A stretch of 64,000 nucleotides of DNA from Streptomyces flavotricini (GTDB taxonomy: Bacteria; Actinomycetota; Actinomycetes; Streptomycetales; Streptomycetaceae). Positions within the stretch are counted from its first letter, which is position 1, and each line of letters begins with the position of its first letter. Shown one piece after another: positions 60,363 through 64,000 of the stretch. The position numbers and the translations under genes are program-made. The stretch lies in the NCBI RefSeq assembly GCF_020639365.1, contig NZ_JAINUL010000001.1, forward strand, positions 1,601,344 through 1,665,343, given 5' to 3'. A model generated the notes under the pieces. That model was given only the letters and a program-made list of their open reading frames with translations, was not told the DNA's origin and ran no database searches.

Positions 60363-60549
60363 CCGTCCGCCCCTGCGTGTCCACGGTCGCGGTGATACCG
60401 GCGACCGTGTGCTCCAGCGGGAAAAGAGGGTTGATGGCCAAGCGCACAGGTGCGCCGCGATCGAAGGCAGACAGACGGTCGATGACCTCGCCGACGGTGA
60501 TCTCGCGATCCAACAGGTTCTCCTTCAAAAGCGTCAATGGGACTGTCAT
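60223..60549 (-). CDS. Hypothetical protein in DUF317 operon
   Basis: 108 residues from the ATG at 60549, 19 bases after the previous stop. The sequence MTVPLTLLKENLLDREITVG and RLAINPLFPLEHTVAGITAT suggests a small alpha-beta fold, with an Arg/Pro tail. It resembles the short proteins that accompany DUF317 genes. Unknown function. Confidence 0.6.
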   Translation of the reverse strand: MTVPLTLLKENLLDREITVGEVIDRLSAFDRGAPVRLAINPLFPLEHTVAGITATVDTQGRTVVYIAERGEQLGPVPPAVAVGLAWREPTEAPPRRRRPATGTAGAGQ

Positions 60550-60568
60550 CGGGCGGAGCGGGTGCTGT

Positions 60569-60931
60569 TCAGCCCAGGGTCACGGGGCGGGAAGTGGCCA
60601 GCACGTGCGCGACGGCGGCCGCGACGAGCTCTGCAGGCGTGTCGACATCGAACGAGACGTGGTAACCGGGGAACTCGGCGGGCCCGGTCACCGCGAGTTT
60701 CCAGCCCTCGCCGTCGGTGCCGGGACGTCCGGTGGGGAACCAGCCGAGGTAGAAGCAGCCGTCCTTGCTGCTGATGTGGAGATCGGCCCGGTCGTCCACG
60801 ATGAGGTTGAAGTCCTCGGCGGTGAACTGGTCGATCACGCTGGACGGCTGGCCGGGACCGACCTGCCAGGAGCGGAGCCTCAGCGCCTCGATCGTCGTAG
60901 CGAAGCCGTGCTTCGAACCTGCCGCAGCCAT
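60569..60931 (-). CDS. DUF317-associated hypothetical protein
   Basis: 120 residues from the ATG at 60931 (GAGAGG upstream), first gene of the minus-strand operon. ADLHISSKDGCFYLGWFPTG and PGYHVSFDVDTPAELVAAAV resemble a single diverged DUF317 unit. Its promoter region holds the palindrome at 61058. Function unknown. Confidence 0.6.
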   Translation of the reverse strand: MAAAGSKHGFATTIEALRLRSWQVGPGQPSSVIDQFTAEDFNLIVDDRADLHISSKDGCFYLGWFPTGRPGTDGEGWKLAVTGPAEFPGYHVSFDVDTPAELVAAAVAHVLATSRPVTLG

Positions 60932-61057
60932 GAGCGCACACCTCTCTGACCTGGGGTTTCTTGGGAAGGTGTCTACGTTGACATCGGTTGCCGCGCTCCA
61001 CCAGTCCTTTGCCTCTCTTTCCTGTCTGCCCCAGGCGAACTGGTGTCCCTTGTCGTC

Positions 61058-61072
61058 CAAACGAGTCGTTTG
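61058..61072. promoter_or_regulatory. 15-base palindrome upstream of DUF317 operon
   Basis: CAAACGAGTCGTTTG, 7-base arms around one base, 127 bases upstream of the operon start on the minus strand. It lies in the 335-base gap before the helicase gene, which otherwise shows no gene. It is a likely operator; the regulator is unknown. Confidence 0.45.
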
Positions 61073-61266
61073 ACACCGAACTTAGTCGTGCGGGGTGAAC
61101 ACGCCGGGAGATGTGTGGCCATACCGGCTGGGACGGGTCGACAGACAGACACATCAGTACGCGGTGTGTGCTCTCAAGCCGTGGCGCAACCTCCCGGTCT
61201 TGGCATTTCGCCATTGGTCCGAAAGGCAGCGGAGATCGCCCCCTAGCGCAACCGCGATTCCGGGGA

Positions 61267-62976
61267 TTAGCGCGTCCTCGTGAGCTGTTGACTGCCCTGC
61301 GGGCGGATGAAAAGGACCATGGTGCGCGCTCGCGTGATAGCGACGCGCAGGAGGCGTCGCTGAGCACGGAGCCGTTCGGGTGGCCAGCTAGGGTCGAGCA
61401 GGGTGCCTGTGTAGGGGCCTTCGACGATGATGACACCGTCGAATTCCTTGCCCTTGGAGCGGTGCATGCTCATCAGGGAAACGGTCTCTGGTGGTTGTTG
61501 GGCGGCGGTGAGGGTCTCGGCGGCAAGGACGGCGCGGACGGTGGCTGCCGCGTCTTTGTAGGCGGAGTCGCCGTCCCAACTATCGGATAGGCCCCAGGCC
61601 AGTGCATCGGTAGCGTTGAGTAGGCGCAACAGGCGTGCGTGCTTGAGGACTTCTTCGAGTTCGTTGGAGCCGTGGAGGCGGTCGCGAGCGGTTGGCCAGT
61701 CAGCGACCGGTTGTCCGAGGTAGGAGATCCCCGCGTCGTAGGCAGCGGTCACGGCTTTGACGGTCTTGGAGCGGATGGTCTTGCCGGACATGAACGCGCT
61801 GAGCCCGTTCTCCAAGGTTTTGATCTTGTCGCGTGCGCCGGCGGTGCCGCTGGTCAGCTTGACCCGGTAAAAGTCGGCGAGGGCTTGCACGGTGCGAGTG
61901 ACTGCCTCCACACGGGGCAGACCGGGCCATTCCATGATTGACGCTACGACGTAGCCGGCCGCGGCGGTCAGTTCGGGATCCCATTGCAGGGCGTGGTCGA
62001 CTGCGGGAAGTGTGGTGTTGCCGGTGATGGTGTCGGTGGCCAGGGCCTCGGAGACCTGGCCCAGCAGGGAGTTGACGCTCGCCAGGACTGCGATGGTCGG
62101 TGTGTGCCCTAGCTGGGTGGTGAGGTAATCCCGCATGGCGATGACCCCGTGGTGGACACGCGTCTGCCACGGAACGCCGTAGACCGGGGTGTAGGTCCAG
62201 GTGTGGACGTTGGCCGGCTCGGCGTGAAGGGTGTTGTTCAGGACGGCGTTGGCGTAGTCGAGGAGTCCGCCGCCGGGGCTGCGGTGGTTGTCCTTGGACA
62301 GGTCGAAGGGCGTAGGCGCGAGGTGCGCCACGGCGTCGTCGAGGCGTTGCTCCTCGACGCCGTCCAGGTGGTCGAAGATGCGTTGGTCGGGGTCGGCGAG
62401 GCAGATGACGGTGGAGGCGCCGCTGACGGCCTTGATCACGCGCCATTGGTCGGTGTTGGTGTCCTGGAATTCGTCCACGATGACCAGCGGGTAAATGCTG
62501 CTGTAGAGGGCACGCAGGGCGGCGCTGCGTTCCAGGAGAGTCGCCGTTGTGTCGGCGAGGAGGTCGAAGACGTAGCGGCCCTCCTCGGTCGCGAGGCGTC
62601 GGCGCTCGCTCTTCCAGTCGCCGTCGAAGTCCGCCTGGATCTGCCGTTCACGATCGGGCGTGATGAACGAAGACGGCCGACCGGTGAGCAGCCGTCCGTG
62701 GCTGCGTACGACGTCAAGGAAGAAGGCGTGAAAGGTGCGTACTTCCAGGCGCTGGCGGCTGGCCCGGTCCAGCACTCCGGACATCCGGTCCGTGATCTGG
62801 CGTACGGCGGCGCGCGAGAAGCTCAGGAAGAGGACGCGCTGTTCGGGTTCGAGGGCGGCTAGTCTCGCCTGGGCCTTGAGCAGAGCGATGGTGGTCTTGC
62901 CGCAGCCGGGGCCGCCGACGATTAGAAGGTGGCCGGAAGCATCGAGGATCTCTTGCCTGACCGGGTCAATTTCCAT
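61267..62976 (-). CDS. gajB: Gabija-like GajB: UvrD/Rep-type helicase
   Basis: 569 residues. Superfamily 1A motifs: I, LIVGGPGCGKTTIALL; Ia, FLSFSRAAVRQI; II, LVIVDEFQDTN; III, CLADPDQRIFDH; V, SLMSMHRSKGKEFDGVII; VI, LRVAITRARTMVLFI. It is shorter than UvrD (about 720), as GajB proteins are (about 500). It overlaps the upstream OLD-type nuclease gene by 11 bases, the standard gajA-gajB order. In Gabija, GajB is thought to sense DNA ends or altered nucleotide pools and to trigger GajA. Confidence 0.85.
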   Translation of the reverse strand: MEIDPVRQEILDASGHLLIVGGPGCGKTTIALLKAQARLAALEPEQRVLFLSFSRAAVRQITDRMSGVLDRASRQRLEVRTFHAFFLDVVRSHGRLLTGRPSSFITPDRERQIQADFDGDWKSERRRLATEEGRYVFDLLADTTATLLERSAALRALYSSIYPLVIVDEFQDTNTDQWRVIKAVSGASTVICLADPDQRIFDHLDGVEEQRLDDAVAHLAPTPFDLSKDNHRSPGGGLLDYANAVLNNTLHAEPANVHTWTYTPVYGVPWQTRVHHGVIAMRDYLTTQLGHTPTIAVLASVNSLLGQVSEALATDTITGNTTLPAVDHALQWDPELTAAAGYVVASIMEWPGLPRVEAVTRTVQALADFYRVKLTSGTAGARDKIKTLENGLSAFMSGKTIRSKTVKAVTAAYDAGISYLGQPVADWPTARDRLHGSNELEEVLKHARLLRLLNATDALAWGLSDSWDGDSAYKDAAATVRAVLAAETLTAAQQPPETVSLMSMHRSKGKEFDGVIIVEGPYTGTLLDPSWPPERLRAQRRLLRVAITRARTMVLFIRPQGSQQLTRTR

Positions 62977-64000
62977 CGGTCTCGTCCGAGTGGGCGGTGT
63001 CGTCGGTCTCTCCGCCGCTCGCAGAGGTCCCCAGGTCGCGGTCGATTTGGAGAAGGAGATCGGCTAGCACGGCGGGTAGCTGACTTCGGCCCGTGCACTC
63101 GGCGATGAGCAGCGCGGCATAGCCGTCACCCTTGCGGGCCCGCAACACCTCGTGGGTGAGGGTGTTTACCGCCGTGTCCGTGGCGGACGGGTCGGGTCGG
63201 GCGCATCCGGAGGGGTAGTCCGTGCGCTGGGCCACGGTGGCGAGGAAGCGACGCTGGGCATCGACCGGTACTTCGGCGACCAGCAGCTTCTCGACGCTCT
63301 TGTAGTTCAGCACCGTGTAGTGCGTGAAGTCGGCAGTCTTGGCTGCGACCTTGGCGTCAAGCGGCTTGTCGGGCTGGTCGTGGATCCCGTAGACCGGCTT
63401 GCCCAGCCCTTTGAAGACGGGGGCGAACAAGGGCACGGAGACGTCGTTCTGAGCGTCGAAGATCGTGACACCGGCCAGGTCGAGTGGGACGTAGCCCACG
63501 ACGGAGGGATCAGCCTCCAGCACATCCGATACGGCTGGGAACAGGGCCGCTTCCGCAGCACCCTCCACCACCAGTACGGCACGCCCCAGGACGGCCTCAG
63601 CGAACTGCCGGCGGTTGTCCCGGTACCTCTTCAGCTTGAAGTCACCAGGCAGGACGACACGGTTGCTGCTGAGCGTGCCCTTTGAGTCGCGGCTGATCAC
63701 GACAATGCCGGAGGGCTCGAACTTCTCGATCACGTACGGCGAATGGGAAGTGACGATCACCTGGCCCATGCGTTTGACCACGAAGTCGATGAGACGGCGC
63801 TGCGCGTGCGGAGGGAGCGCGATCTCCGGCTCCTCCATCGCGAAGATCACCGATTTGTCGCCCTTGAGTTCAGCGATGTAGGTGAGGAGGGCGAACACCA
63901 GCAGGTTCAGCGACCCGGTGCTCAGCCGGTTGAACGGCACGGCGTGCGGCCCAGGTTGGGTAGCGATGAACAGGCGCAATACCTCACGCAAGTGTTCGCG
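62966..64000 (-). CDS. gajA: Gabija-like GajA: OLD-family ATPase/TOPRIM nuclease, cut by window end
   Basis: The frame is open to the last base of the window, so the N-terminus (Walker A part of the ABC ATPase) is missing. The visible ~344 residues show the ABC signature region STGSLNLLVFALL, Walker B VIFAMEEPEIALP, the His switch TSHSPYVIEKF, and then a TOPRIM domain: VLVVEGAAEAALFPAV (catalytic Glu) and VYGIHDQPDKP (the Asp pair). This order is that of OLD/GajA nucleases. Paired with GajB it forms an anti-phage nuclease complex in the cytosol. Confidence 0.82.
   Translation of the reverse strand, partial: REHLREVLRLFIATQPGPHAVPFNRLSTGSLNLLVFALLTYIAELKGDKSVIFAMEEPEIALPPHAQRRLIDFVVKRMGQVIVTSHSPYVIEKFEPSGIVVISRDSKGTLSSNRVVLPGDFKLKRYRDNRRQFAEAVLGRAVLVVEGAAEAALFPAVSDVLEADPSVVGYVPLDLAGVTIFDAQNDVSVPLFAPVFKGLGKPVYGIHDQPDKPLDAKVAAKTADFTHYTVLNYKSVEKLLVAEVPVDAQRRFLATVAQRTDYPSGCARPDPSATDTAVNTLTHEVLRARKGDGYAALLIAECTGRSQLPAVLADLLLQIDRDLGTSASGGETDDTAHSDETDGN

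Overview
The window looks like Streptomyces or a close relative. GC is very high, many starts are GTG or TTG, genes are often coupled by 4-base ATGA/GTGA overlaps, and there are typical actinobacterial families (WhiB, DUF317, DUF402, DUF574, DUF2637, FxLD lanthipeptide, MltR-type XRE regulators). Rare TTA codons mark a few genes as possible bldA targets. I see no rRNA, tRNA, CRISPR array or integrase. The gene mix fits an accessory region: a chromosome arm, a large plasmid or an integrated mobilisable element.

Layout. 0-5.3 kb is a coupled plus-strand operon (phosphoribosyltransferase, GT9-like glycosyltransferase, kinase-like protein, SDR, histidine phosphatase, HTH regulator). 5.3-7.8 kb holds a DUF402 remnant, a small membrane protein and a protein joining an HTH-like/coiled-coil N-terminus to a NaeI-type endonuclease domain with one altered catalytic residue. 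8-17.3 kb holds three minus-strand TPR-type regulators, each followed by one enzyme (HAD phosphatase, 2'-5' RNA ligase-like protein, TrmO-like methyltransferase). Two of the regulators are paralogues with the same GTGATATCAC palindrome upstream. A glutamine synthetase pseudogene and a degenerate kinase lie among them. 17.5-21.3 kb is another coupled operon: an anti-sigma-type ATPase fused to a DUF574 methyltransferase, GNAT, small proteins, and a GntR protein with two winged helices.

21.3-46.1 kb is the centre of interest. A 57-residue FxLD lanthipeptide precursor, too short for ordinary ORF calling, precedes LanB, LanC and a fused SpaB_C-like/PCMT-like methyltransferase. Then come a TPR-like protein, tandem hairpins, a cryptic 49-codon ORF with a TTA codon, an ABC exporter, a second small ORF and an MFS exporter. 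The operon runs on into an unusual set: a triple Nudix protein, PCMT-like and class I methyltransferases, a GFA protein, a Nudix-kinase fusion, GNAT, Nudix, a VanX-like dipeptidase, a methyltransferase-Nudix-PCMT fusion, a frameshifted TmrB-like ATPase, a HemC paralogue, a kinase and a PIG-L deacetylase. I infer that these modify and export one or more peptides; the Nudix/HemC set has no obvious precedent that I know of.

46.1-49.5 kb contains decayed Nudix and kinase genes, a thioesterase, an MltR-type regulator and a hairpin-rich intergenic stretch. 49.5-57.2 kb is a mobile-element core: replication-initiator-like protein, DnaC-like ATPase, WhiB, a DUF2637/Spd-like membrane protein whose gene is filled with about 28 copies of GGGACCG/CGGTCCC, MobC and relaxase, with a candidate oriT of three hairpins. 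57.2-61 kb has a lipoprotein, a nucleotidyltransferase and a DUF317 operon. The right edge carries a Gabija-like defence pair: GajB helicase and a GajA nuclease cut by the window end.
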